Of a stretch of 64,000 bases of DNA, positions 28,784-38,269 are shown piece by piece. The position numbers and the translations under genes were made by a program. The first letter of the stretch is position 1. Each line of letters starts with the position of its first letter. The notes under the pieces were generated by a model. It was not told where the DNA came from. It searched no databases and saw nothing but the letters and a program-made list of their open reading frames with translations. Source of the DNA: Algibacter amylolyticus (GTDB taxonomy: Bacteria > Bacteroidota > Bacteroidia > Flavobacteriales > Flavobacteriaceae); contig NZ_JACHGE010000002.1 of the NCBI RefSeq assembly GCF_014202225.1, positions 490,636 to 554,635 on the forward strand, given 5' to 3'.

Positions 28784-31700
28784 ATGAAAAGCTACAAAAC
28801 TATATTGATGTTGCTAGTAGGCATTATTTATTTCAACACAGGAGTATCACAAAACATAATGGTTGATGTGAACTTGAATATGAAACATGCCGTTGATGGT
28901 GTTTCAGATTTTGGAAGAGAACGTCGTATGACTATTCATGCTACACCACAAGAATCAGATTGGAGAGGTCATGAAGATATGTTGGATTACTTAATCAATG
29001 ACCTCGATGTTTACTTTGGTCGTGAAACCGGTGGAGCAACTTGGAAAATGCAATTCGTTGAAGAAGATCCTAATAAATCTGGTTGGGCTAACGAAACTCA
29101 AATGATTGAGCATGGTGGTGGCTTAAAGCAATGGTACAACTCAAACGACTTTATTTCCCGCCACCAATATGAAGCTAAATCAAAGGGCATGATTATGGGT
29201 ATTAATGACTTTTCGCCTATGTATTCAAACTTATCTTGGTATCCTGGTTTTGGTAAAGGTGCAGATGGTTGGTTTGTAAAAGATACAGATGCTGCTGCAG
29301 ACTGGGTCGCTAATTATTTAGCACATTATTTTGCACAATCAGACCAAGACATTGGGGAACCATTACCAAAGTATTGGGAAGCCTACAATGAACCTGATAT
29401 GAACTTTATGAATACGGGTTTTGGAATGATAGTATCAAGTCTAGAAAAAAATTGGGAGTATCACAAACGAGTTGCCCAAGAGGTCCGTGCTAAACTCGGT
29501 AATAAAGCACCTTTGATTGGTGGGATGACTTGGGGACAATTAGACCTTTATAAACCAGATGGTCTTAACCGAACAGACGGACAATTTTGGTATGATAACT
29601 CAAGTGAAGCAGCAGGTTTGTGGTATGATAATATGCTGTCTGGAGTAGGAAGCGGTATTCCAAATCCAGGAATTGGTAATGCTGTATGGCCAAAAGCATG
29701 GGATAATACAAAGGACCAATGGTGGCAGTGGGATTTCATGTACCAAGGATTCATTGACTATGCTGGTGCCGATATGGATTTCTATGGAGTACATATGTAC
29801 GACTGGCCTAGTGCAGACCTTGCTAGAGATAAACAACATACCAGAGCAGGAGGACATATAGAAGCTTTCCTTGATATGTTTGAGTGGTATGACAGTACGC
29901 TATTTGGAGACAAAAAAGATATTGTCCTTTCTGAGTTTGGAGCCGTAAGTGGCAATTATATTTTGTCATTGCCAAATGGTGTTCGTGACTGGCCGTTCTT
30001 AAAGTCTTTCAACCAAATGCAGATGCAGTTTTTAGAGCGTCCATCACATGTTGTTTACAGTATGCCCTTCGCTCCAACCAAGGCGGTTTGGGGAGCATCT
30101 TTTTCAGGTAACAATGTAGTTCGATATCAAGGAGCTACTTTGATGGAGCCACGGGGATCATGGACAGGTGATCCAAATACTTGGACGATGAATGAACCTA
30201 CTGAAGGTTGGGGATGGAGTAAGATTCTCTCCTTTTTCGAACTTTGGAAAGGTGTGGATGGTACAAGAATTGACACCCAATCAACTGACAATGATGTACA
30301 GGTAGATGCATACGTGCTTGATGATCGTGCGTATTTAATCTTAAACAATACACAGGATTTCAGTAAGACCATGAATCTGAATTTTCATGGAGAAGGTGAA
30401 AATACTGTTAGTAATGTTGAGTTTCGTCACCTATTTAAAGGAGATGACGGCATTCCAGTATTGACAATAACTCAAATGGCAGATGCACCAAGTCAAGTGA
30501 CTCTTAAACCAAACTCGACTATTATTTATGAATATTCGTATGACTCAAATATTACTCTAGATGAGGAGTCAAAGGAATCGAAGTATATGTGCGATCCATT
30601 AGCAGGAAATGCAACCAACAAGCGTGGTACTCAGCTTTGTCACACGCCTCGACAAACTAGTATTACGGCAACTGTAAATGGTGTTGTTAAGCCAGCAACT
30701 GGAGAAGCAATAATTAGAATTGGAGGATTCTTTGATGGTCCTACGGACGGCACATTAGCCGATGGGTCTTCAGGTATAAAAGTAAAGAAGCTTACCGTAA
30801 ACGGAAATGAAGTTATTGTAGATGCCGATAATTTTGTAGCAAATACACGGGGTTATGGTGTTGGAAGTTGGGGAGGTAGCTGGTTTGGTGTCGTTGAGTT
30901 AGAATGTCCGGTTGAATATCTTGTAAACGGACAAAATACAGTTTATTTCGAGAGGTGGCGAAACGTTCAGTTTACAACAGCCATGATTCAAGTGTTTGAT
31001 ATGACAGCAGATCCTGGTCGCACTGATGATACCGCTGTAGAGCTAACCTCAATTTCCTTAGGAAGCGATGCGGAATCATTAATGAACGGAAATACTTTAG
31101 GAATTGTACCAGTTTTTACACCAGAAAACGCTTCAAACAAAGGACTAATATGGACCTCTTCTGATACCAATGTTGCAACCGTTGATGAAAACGGTGTAGT
31201 TACTGCAGTTGCAGATTCTGGCGTTACCGTTATTACAGCAACAAGTCAAGTGTCAGCGAGTATATTTGATACTAAAACGATAACTGCTATTCCTTATATA
31301 GAATCAATAGTTACATCTATTGAGATTTTAGAAGGTAACCAGATTACCGCAGACCAATACGTAAATACACCTTTAACTTTGCAATTAATACCAGAGCCTG
31401 AAAATGCACCTGAAATTGAGTGGACTTCAAGCAATGATGCTGTTGTGGAAGTACTTTCAACAGGCAAAGTGGTTGGTAAAGTTATAGGAGGTTCTGCAGT
31501 AATAACAGCAAAAGTAAAAGGAACAAATATCTCCGACAATATCACAGTCGATGTACGTATAGCTGGGCAAGAGAGTATATTTACTCGAAATTTACCAGAT
31601 TATATGCGGCCATTTACCTCAGGAGATGTTTCAGTGCCTATAACAGCAATGGGAGACCGCACAGTAGTAATGGAATTGGTAAAAGACGGTTCTATTTTAG

Positions 31701-33028
31701 GCTCTGGGTCTTTAAATATTAATGCGCTAGGAGATAAAACAGTAACGGTTCCATATATACTGGCTAGTGAGCCAACTCCTGGTACTGGATACGAAATAAG
31801 GCTAACCCTAAAAGATGGCGCTAATGTATTGGATACTGAAACTAAAGGAATTGAAATTATAGACCATATTCGTGTTTCTTCTTTAACTATAGAAGACGGT
31901 GTTACTGTGGTACAAGTTGGAGAAACCATTACTCGTATGGCAACTGTTTTGCCTACAGGTGCTTTTAATACGAATATAAAGTGGAGTTCTAGCAATGAAG
32001 GAATTGCAATAGTTGATGAAAACACTGGGGTTTTAACAGGAATAGCAGAAGGAGATGTAGTTATTAGAGCTACTTCAAATGATATGCCAACAATTTTTGA
32101 TGAAGTTACCATTAATGTTCAAGAAGGTGAGGTTATAGTTCCCATTGAGTCGATATCAATACCTTCATCAATAAACTTATTTCCAGGATTGAATAAAACT
32201 TTAACTGCTATACTTACTCCTGAATATACAACAGAGACGGATATTAACTGGACATCGGACAATGATATTGTAACCGTAGATCAAAATGGCGTTGTAAACG
32301 CAGGACTTACAGATGGTGTAGCTACCATTACAGCAACCTCAGCAACAAATAGTAGTGTGTTTGCTACCTGTACCGTAAATGTAAGTAAAACTATTTATAT
32401 TGAAGCAGAAACTCTTGTAAACACGGGAGGCTCTTCCGATGGCATGGTGGTAAATCCTGGTGTTGGATTAAACAACAATACTTCTGGAGATTGGGCAGAC
32501 TACACCGTTAATATTCCGGCTAGTGGTTTATATGAAATTCAATTTAACATTGGCACTCCAAGTACGACAGGAATAGGAGTAAATGTATATGTAGATGGAG
32601 TTTTGTTGAACACCACAGATTTATCGGGAACTGGAGCTTGGGAGACATATACCACTCAACCAGGTTCTGGTGTTATTAATATTGCAGAAGGCGCTCATAA
32701 TATTCGTTTTGAATCTACAGGTGCCACAACTTGGCAATGGAATGCAGATTGGTTTAGTTTAACCTATACTGGTATTTTATCAGTAGGCAAAAAGAACTTA
32801 AGTAGTATTTCTGTTTATCCAAATCCTACGTTTGGGGATCTTATAATAGAAGGGTTAAGTGTATCAACAACTATTACTATTTTTAGTATACAAGGTACTA
32901 TGATACAACAAATGGAGGTAACAGAAAATAGGGTTAATATTAATCTTAGTGACTTTCAAAGTGGGCTTTATTTAGTTAAAGTCAGCAGGGATGGATTTAG
33001 CGATTTATTTAAGGTAGTTAAAAAATAA
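28784..33028 (+). CDS. GH86 beta-agarase/porphyranase with four Big2-type Ig domains, CBM6 and T9SS sorting domain
   Basis: The 1414-residue enzyme has a signal peptide (about 1-22, ending GVSQ) and a GH86 catalytic region starting directly after it. The acid/base candidate is E203 (YNEPDMN) and the probable nucleophile E384 (LSEFGA). The catalytic and beta-sandwich region extends to about 740. Bacterial Ig-like (Big2) modules follow at about 750-835, 840-930, 1028-1115 and 1121-1203 (recurring IxWTSSDxxVATVDENGVVT). A CBM6 lies at about 1204-1329 (YIEAETLVNTGG to WNADWFSLTYTG), then a T9SS sorting domain at about 1338-1414. It is an endo-acting surface or secreted enzyme on agarose or porphyran. 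It is the intact counterpart of the interrupted GH86 upstream. Confidence 0.92.
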   Translation: MKSYKTILMLLVGIIYFNTGVSQNIMVDVNLNMKHAVDGVSDFGRERRMTIHATPQESDWRGHEDMLDYLINDLDVYFGRETGGATWKMQFVEEDPNKSGWANETQMIEHGGGLKQWYNSNDFISRHQYEAKSKGMIMGINDFSPMYSNLSWYPGFGKGADGWFVKDTDAAADWVANYLAHYFAQSDQDIGEPLPKYWEAYNEPDMNFMNTGFGMIVSSLEKNWEYHKRVAQEVRAKLGNKAPLIGGMTWGQLDLYKPDGLNRTDGQFWYDNSSEAAGLWYDNMLSGVGSGIPNPGIGNAVWPKAWDNTKDQWWQWDFMYQGFIDYAGADMDFYGVHMYDWPSADLARDKQHTRAGGHIEAFLDMFEWYDSTLFGDKKDIVLSEFGAVSGNYILSLPNGVRDWPFLKSFNQMQMQFLERPSHVVYSMPFAPTKAVWGASFSGNNVVRYQGATLMEPRGSWTGDPNTWTMNEPTEGWGWSKILSFFELWKGVDGTRIDTQSTDNDVQVDAYVLDDRAYLILNNTQDFSKTMNLNFHGEGENTVSNVEFRHLFKGDDGIPVLTITQMADAPSQVTLKPNSTIIYEYSYDSNITLDEESKESKYMCDPLAGNATNKRGTQLCHTPRQTSITATVNGVVKPATGEAIIRIGGFFDGPTDGTLADGSSGIKVKKLTVNGNEVIVDADNFVANTRGYGVGSWGGSWFGVVELECPVEYLVNGQNTVYFERWRNVQFTTAMIQVFDMTADPGRTDDTAVELTSISLGSDAESLMNGNTLGIVPVFTPENASNKGLIWTSSDTNVATVDENGVVTAVADSGVTVITATSQVSASIFDTKTITAIPYIESIVTSIEILEGNQITADQYVNTPLTLQLIPEPENAPEIEWTSSNDAVVEVLSTGKVVGKVIGGSAVITAKVKGTNISDNITVDVRIAGQESIFTRNLPDYMRPFTSGDVSVPITAMGDRTVVMELVKDGSILGSGSLNINALGDKTVTVPYILASEPTPGTGYEIRLTLKDGANVLDTETKGIEIIDHIRVSSLTIEDGVTVVQVGETITRMATVLPTGAFNTNIKWSSSNEGIAIVDENTGVLTGIAEGDVVIRATSNDMPTIFDEVTINVQEGEVIVPIESISIPSSINLFPGLNKTLTAILTPEYTTETDINWTSDNDIVTVDQNGVVNAGLTDGVATITATSATNSSVFATCTVNVSKTIYIEAETLVNTGGSSDGMVVNPGVGLNNNTSGDWADYTVNIPASGLYEIQFNIGTPSTTGIGVNVYVDGVLLNTTDLSGTGAWETYTTQPGSGVINIAEGAHNIRFESTGATTWQWNADWFSLTYTGILSVGKKNLSSISVYPNPTFGDLIIEGLSVSTTITIFSIQGTMIQQMEVTENRVNINLSDFQSGLYLVKVSRDGFSDLFKVVKK

Positions 33029-33106
33029 TTAATCGTTTATAAATACATTATGTTTTAGTTTGTTAATTAATTATTACAAAATTATACTATTCAACATTTT
33101 AAATAG

Positions 33107-33135
33107 AACCCTTGCACATTGCGAGGGTTTTTTTT
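33107..33135 (+). terminator. Rho-independent terminator after GH86
   Basis: The arms AACCCTTGC and GCGAGGGTT pair (one wobble) across a five-base loop, followed by eight T. It lies 79 bp after the GH86 stop. Confidence 0.85.
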
Positions 33136-33291
33136 AAGCATTAAATTTTACAAAGGTTAACTATTTTATGTTTGATTTTTTTCTTTATAGAAGATTATTA
33201 GGTTAATAATTAACATAAAAAAAACATATGTATGACTCTGATTGTATAAATTGCTGTAAATCAACACCTTGCATGGTTGTTTATGCGTAGG

Positions 33292-33391
33292 TGTCAAGTT
33301 TTTGTCAAGTTCGTAAATGTTAAATTAATACACCGTAAAGTTCATGTCAAGTCTATTTTGGTTTGTTGTTTTATCAAATTTACAATATTTG
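33292..33391 (+). promoter_or_regulatory. Double operator and -7 element of the first SusCD operon
   Basis: Copy one is TGTCAAGTTT, one base, TGTCAAGTTC (33292-33312). Copy two is CGTAAAGTTC, one base, TGTCAAGTCT (33334-33354), starting 42 bp after the first. AATATTTG (33384-33391, 7 of 8 to TAnnTTTG) begins exactly 30 bases after copy two. It is the only promoter in the set with two full operators, as might suit the uptake operon. Confidence 0.68.
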
Positions 33392-33441
33392 GGTATCAAT
33401 TTTATAAACTAAATAAACTTATGAGTATTAAACTAACGATT

Positions 33442-36400
33442 ATGAAATATGGGTTGGCGTTTTTGCTGTTTTTGAGTTATGGACTCATGCACAGTCAAAA
33501 CCTAACTGTTAAGGGAAAGGTAACCTCTGATGGCCAACCTTTACCCGGTGTAAATGTTTTGGTTAAGGGAACAGCCAAAGGAAGTGTTACAGATTTTGAT
33601 GGTTTTTTTGAAATTAAAGCTGATGCCAATGAGGTGTTAGAATTTAGTTTTATTGGTTTTAAATCTAAAAACATTGCAATAAAAGGAAAAACACAAATTG
33701 ATGTAGTTTTAGAAGAAGACTTATCTGAATTGGATGAGGTTGTAATTGTCGGCTATGGTACTCAAAAAAAGAAAGAGGTTACTGGTGCGGTTGTAAATGT
33801 AAGTTCGGAAGATATTGTGAGTATTGCTACTTCAGATTTAGGATCGGCCATTCAAGGTAAAGTAGCCGGAGTTAATATTCAAGCATCTAGTGGGCGACCT
33901 GGTGAAGCGGCTAACGTTCAAATTAGGGGATTGGGATCAATAAGTTCGGGAGCATTAGGACCATTATACGTTGTAGATGGTATTCCTTATGAAGGAAATC
34001 CTAATATAGCCCCAGAGCAAATTGATAGTATCGACATTCTAAAGGATGGTGCTGCGGCATCTGTTTACGGAACCAGAGCATCAAACGGCGTTATATTAAT
34101 TACCACAAAGAAAGGTAAAGTGGGTAAAATGCAGGTTGATATTAGTACGTATGCTGGTGTTCAAAATATTACTTCTGGTACACCTTTAATGAATACAGTT
34201 GAACAACTTTATAATTTGGAAGTAACCACTGAATTATTAGGAACAGAACCTTTAACGTTCTTTTTTAATGCAGATCCATTAGATTATGATACCGACTTTG
34301 TTAGTGATGTGCAAAACGATAATGCAGTAATTAGAAACTTAAATTTAAACATTTCTGGTGGTCTTGAAAATTTAACTTTAAACTTTGCTACAAATTACTT
34401 TGAACAGGACGGTGTTTTAATAAATTCTGGGTTTGATAGATTATCAAATAGATTAACAGGTCAATTTACAAAAGGAAAATTTAAAGCTTTTGCTACTATT
34501 GGATACACTGTAGAGAATCGTACTCAGGAGCCATGGTCACTTTATGAATATGGAATTGGTCAGCAACCATGGGCTAGACCGCTAGGAGACATTCCTTCTG
34601 TTGGCGAGAATAGTGTGCAGTTGGATGTTGGTAACGAAATTTTTTACAGTTATTTATCACGTCAATTAGATAATGTTGATGAAAGAGAAACAAAGTCTAA
34701 TAACATAGCACTTAACCTAGAATATGAAGTCGCTAAAGGTTTAAAATACAAAGTAAACCTAGGTAGAAACGAATTTAACTATTTTAGAAAGTTTTTTAGA
34801 CCTCAATATTTGGCATACACGCGAACAGGCGATTATAATGCTACGGCATCAACACCAAATGCATTGTTAAATGAAGATTATATATTTTCTAAAAGAGAGT
34901 CCATTGAGAATATAATAAATTATTCTACCAATTTCGGAAAGCATAATCTTTCTTTATTAGGTGTGCTTTCTTATGAGAAATTTGAAAGAAGAAATTTAGG
35001 AGTTGGCGTTATTTTTAGTGATGATGCAAGTAACGATTTACAAACTTTAGGAAGCGGATCGGAAGGTATTAAGCCAACTAGTTATAACGAAAAAACAACA
35101 CTAAGTGGTAAACTAGCTAGAGTACAATATAACTATGATGAAAAATATTTATTATCTGCAAGTTATAGACGAGATGGATCTTCTAAATTTTCAGAAGTTA
35201 ACAGGTATGGTAATTTCTTTGGTTTTTCTGCGGGTTGGAATATACATGAAGAAAACTGGTTTAATATTGATGCTATTAGTAATTTCAAAATAAGAGGAAG
35301 TTGGGCTGAGGTAGGAAACCAAGGTATTGCACCGTATTTATTTACACCTATTATCGAGTCTGGAATAAACTACCCTTTCGGACCTAATGAAGAGCTAAAT
35401 TTTGGAGCAATTCAAAGACGTTACGTAGATCCTAATATTAAATGGGAAACCACATTGTCTAAAAATATAGGTGTGGATTTAGCATTGTTTAAAAACAAAC
35501 TAAACATAACTGCAGATGTGTATCAAAATGATAAAAAAGATATGCTACTTCAAGAGCGTTTACCAGCATCATCAGGTACTTATCAAACTGGCGCTTCGGG
35601 AGTTTACGATGTAAAAGTTGTAAATGCTGGTAACATGGTTAATAAAGGGCTTGAAATCGCTATTAGTTATAAGGATCAAATTGGAAGCGAATTAAAATAT
35701 GGCTTGTCAGGTACATTCACTAAAAATATAAACGAAGTAACAGATTTAAATGGTATTGATAGAGGGTATGCTAATGGTAGACCTGTAATATCAATGGGTA
35801 ATAATGTTGAATACACAACATTTTTAGCTGAAGGTTATGAAGCTGGAGCCTTTTTCCTTCTGCAAAACGATGGTGTTATTAAAACTCAAGAACAATTAGA
35901 TGAATATAAAAAGTTAGATTTAAGTAGTTTAAGTACACCGCAATTGGGCGATATGATGTATAAAGATGCCAATAATGATAACAAGGTTGATGATAACGAT
36001 AGGGTTTACTCGGGTTCAGGACAAGCGGAGTTTGAGGTAGGGTTAGTTTTAAACTTAGATTATAAAGGTTTCGATTTTAGCGCTCAAAGTTTTTATTCAC
36101 ATGGAGCCGAAATTTATAATGGAGCGAAGCTATATGCATACAAAAATGGAAGACATAGAGATTTATTGTACATGTGGTCTCCACAAAACCCAACTGCAGA
36201 TGTACCCACATTTAGACAAAATGGATTCCATAGTAATGTAAAAGCCGGTTCAGATTATTTTTTAGAAGACGGAACCTATTTTAGAATTAGAGCTTTAACT
36301 CTTGGTTATACTATACCAGGTATTACAACTACAGGTATAGAAAAGGCAAGAGTGTATTTAACATCAACTAACCCATTTACATTTACAAACTATTCTGGAT

Positions 36401-36504
36401 ATGATCCAGAAGTAGGGGGCGATGGAATATTTACTCGTGGTGTAGACCGTGGTAACTATCCCGTTACACGTCAGTTCATGTTAGGTTTTCAAATAAGTTT
36501 TTAA
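33442..36504 (+). CDS. SusC-family TonB-dependent outer-membrane transporter (first system)
   Basis: I chose the ATG at 33442 (MKYGLAFLLFLSYG...MHSQ, signal peptide), giving 1020 residues. The ATG at 33421 adds seven residues and is possible. Starts further upstream would precede the promoter. A carboxypeptidase-regulatory-like domain comes first (about 22-105, GKVTSDGQPLPGVNVLVKGT). The plug follows (about 115-225, with the SusC hallmark VVIVGYGTQKKKEVTGAV and IRGLGSI), then a 22-stranded barrel ending in F. With SusD it forms the 'pedal-bin' importer that takes oligosaccharides from the surface into the periplasm. Its promoter carries the same operator as the agarase genes, so it probably imports agar/porphyran oligosaccharides. 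Confidence 0.95.
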   Translation: MKYGLAFLLFLSYGLMHSQNLTVKGKVTSDGQPLPGVNVLVKGTAKGSVTDFDGFFEIKADANEVLEFSFIGFKSKNIAIKGKTQIDVVLEEDLSELDEVVIVGYGTQKKKEVTGAVVNVSSEDIVSIATSDLGSAIQGKVAGVNIQASSGRPGEAANVQIRGLGSISSGALGPLYVVDGIPYEGNPNIAPEQIDSIDILKDGAAASVYGTRASNGVILITTKKGKVGKMQVDISTYAGVQNITSGTPLMNTVEQLYNLEVTTELLGTEPLTFFFNADPLDYDTDFVSDVQNDNAVIRNLNLNISGGLENLTLNFATNYFEQDGVLINSGFDRLSNRLTGQFTKGKFKAFATIGYTVENRTQEPWSLYEYGIGQQPWARPLGDIPSVGENSVQLDVGNEIFYSYLSRQLDNVDERETKSNNIALNLEYEVAKGLKYKVNLGRNEFNYFRKFFRPQYLAYTRTGDYNATASTPNALLNEDYIFSKRESIENIINYSTNFGKHNLSLLGVLSYEKFERRNLGVGVIFSDDASNDLQTLGSGSEGIKPTSYNEKTTLSGKLARVQYNYDEKYLLSASYRRDGSSKFSEVNRYGNFFGFSAGWNIHEENWFNIDAISNFKIRGSWAEVGNQGIAPYLFTPIIESGINYPFGPNEELNFGAIQRRYVDPNIKWETTLSKNIGVDLALFKNKLNITADVYQNDKKDMLLQERLPASSGTYQTGASGVYDVKVVNAGNMVNKGLEIAISYKDQIGSELKYGLSGTFTKNINEVTDLNGIDRGYANGRPVISMGNNVEYTTFLAEGYEAGAFFLLQNDGVIKTQEQLDEYKKLDLSSLSTPQLGDMMYKDANNDNKVDDNDRVYSGSGQAEFEVGLVLNLDYKGFDFSAQSFYSHGAEIYNGAKLYAYKNGRHRDLLYMWSPQNPTADVPTFRQNGFHSNVKAGSDYFLEDGTYFRIRALTLGYTIPGITTTGIEKARVYLTSTNPFTFTNYSGYDPEVGGDGIFTRGVDRGNYPVTRQFMLGFQISF

Positions 36505-36523
36505 AAAATTAAAATTAATTATT

Positions 36524-38257
36524 ATGAAATTATTAAAAAACATAACTTTTACATTAATTTTTCTTTGTTCGTTTGCATTTGTTGCTTGTGATGAAGATAA
36601 ATTTTTGGAAGAAATTAATCCGAACGCGATTACAACAGATACCTTTTGGAAGTCTGAAAGACAGTTTAATAGCGCGCTAACAACCGTTTATGGTGCACTT
36701 CAATTTCAAGGCATAAGTGGTGGTGATTTACAATATGAATTTATTTTAGGGGATATAGCAGGAACAGAATCTTGGTATAGACCACAAGCTTTTAGAAGTT
36801 TAACTTTTAATGCGGGAATTTATCATGTTACTGATAAATGGAATGAACTTTATGTTGGTATTTTTAGAGCTAATCAAGTTATTCAATATATTCAAGAAGC
36901 AGATGATAATGTGTTTACTGGAGATACAAAAAATCAAATAGAAGCACAAGCACGTTTTTTAAGAGCATTCTTTTATTTTCAGTTAGCTCATACTTACGGT
37001 GGTGCGGTAATTCATGATAAAGTTGCCGAAACTAAAGAAGAGCTTTCTAAACCTTTTTCTAGTATTGATGATGTTACAGACACTATTATTATTCCCGATT
37101 TAGAATTTGCACAATCAAATTTACCACAAGTTTGGAATGGTACAGATAATGGTCGTGTTACTTGGGGAGCGGCAAGAACATTGTTAGGTAAAGTATACTT
37201 GTATAAAAAAGAATGGCCAACAGCAGTAACGGTTTTAAAGAGCGTTATCGATTCTGATGTGTATTCATTAACCAGAAATATTAGTGATAATTTTGGTCAT
37301 GAAAATGAGTTTAATGAAGAATCTATTTTTGAAGTAAATTACTCGTTCGATTTATCTGCAGGAGCACCCGGAAATGCTGTTGATGATACTCCAAATCAAA
37401 CAGGAGCAGAATCATCCACTATGGCTACGGCTGTAGGGCAACTAAATTACGGAGCTTTTAATACCATATTGCCTACTTATAACTTGCATGAAATGCTTGT
37501 TAATGATGAAGTAGATGTTAATAATTCTATAAACGATGATAACTTAGAATCTAGAAGAATGAACGCTACCATTGCCGTTCGAAATATGGAAGGAACGTAT
37601 TATAATTTAGAATCTTCAGAAGTTAAAGGTTTTGGATTTGGACAAAGTGCATACGTTAAAAAGCATTCAAATTGGTATCATTTAAGTGCTGAGCCTGCCT
37701 TATCTAGATCGGGTATTAACTTTAGGCATATGCGCTATGCAGACGTATTATTAATGTATGCAGAGGCTGTACTTATGGCAAATTCAGATTATGAAACAGC
37801 CATAGATTATATTGACATGGTAAGAAGTAGAGCAGGTGTTATTACTTTACAACAATACATGGACGAGAATAGTGGTATGTTCCCACAATTGCATGTTAGT
37901 AAACAAGTACATGGTGCTCAACCCATGGTACCTGCTAATGCAGCAACAGTTTTAACACATTTGCAACGTGTAGAGCGCGTTGTTGAGTTATGTTTTGAAG
38001 GCCATAGATGGAAAGATTTAGTACGTTGGGGTATTGTTCAAGAAGTATTTGATGAACTTAGAGCAGATGAAGTTTGGAGAGAAGAAAATAAGGAAACAAT
38101 TTTAAATGTTGGTTCTGGCGGGGTAGCACCATTATTTATAGTTGAGAGAATTAGACCAGATTTTGTTCAAAGTGCAGCTAATTATAAGGCAGCCCAACAC
38201 AATTATTTCCCTATACCAACTCAAGAAGTTCAAACCAACGATAGTTTATTTAATTAA
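36524..38257 (+). CDS. SusD/RagB-family glycan-binding lipoprotein (first system)
   Basis: The 577-residue lipoprotein (lipobox FVAC, cysteine about 22, then DEDKFLEE) has the SusD layout: N-terminal TPR-like helices (for example ARFLRAFFYFQLAHTYGG) and the C-terminal RagB/SusD region (FRHMRYADVLLMYAEA, LCFEGHRWKDLVRWG). It covers the SusC barrel as a lid and binds the oligosaccharide at the cell surface. It starts 19 bp after the SusC stop and clearly shares its transcript. Confidence 0.95.
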   Translation: MKLLKNITFTLIFLCSFAFVACDEDKFLEEINPNAITTDTFWKSERQFNSALTTVYGALQFQGISGGDLQYEFILGDIAGTESWYRPQAFRSLTFNAGIYHVTDKWNELYVGIFRANQVIQYIQEADDNVFTGDTKNQIEAQARFLRAFFYFQLAHTYGGAVIHDKVAETKEELSKPFSSIDDVTDTIIIPDLEFAQSNLPQVWNGTDNGRVTWGAARTLLGKVYLYKKEWPTAVTVLKSVIDSDVYSLTRNISDNFGHENEFNEESIFEVNYSFDLSAGAPGNAVDDTPNQTGAESSTMATAVGQLNYGAFNTILPTYNLHEMLVNDEVDVNNSINDDNLESRRMNATIAVRNMEGTYYNLESSEVKGFGFGQSAYVKKHSNWYHLSAEPALSRSGINFRHMRYADVLLMYAEAVLMANSDYETAIDYIDMVRSRAGVITLQQYMDENSGMFPQLHVSKQVHGAQPMVPANAATVLTHLQRVERVVELCFEGHRWKDLVRWGIVQEVFDELRADEVWREENKETILNVGSGGVAPLFIVERIRPDFVQSAANYKAAQHNYFPIPTQEVQTNDSLFN

Positions 38258-38269
38258 AAAAAACGAATT

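Larger units (their letters stand above)
33029..33441. other. Intergenic region with terminator and SusC promoter
   Basis: These 413 bases hold the terminator at 33107-33135 and two operator copies with a -7 element (33292-33391). An open frame extends back to 33277, but it covers the promoter and is therefore not treated as coding. Confidence 0.6.

Noticed and set aside
30492-31260. GTCAAGTG sequences within GH86
   Set aside because: Inside coding sequence, single, without the tandem 11-bp arrangement.
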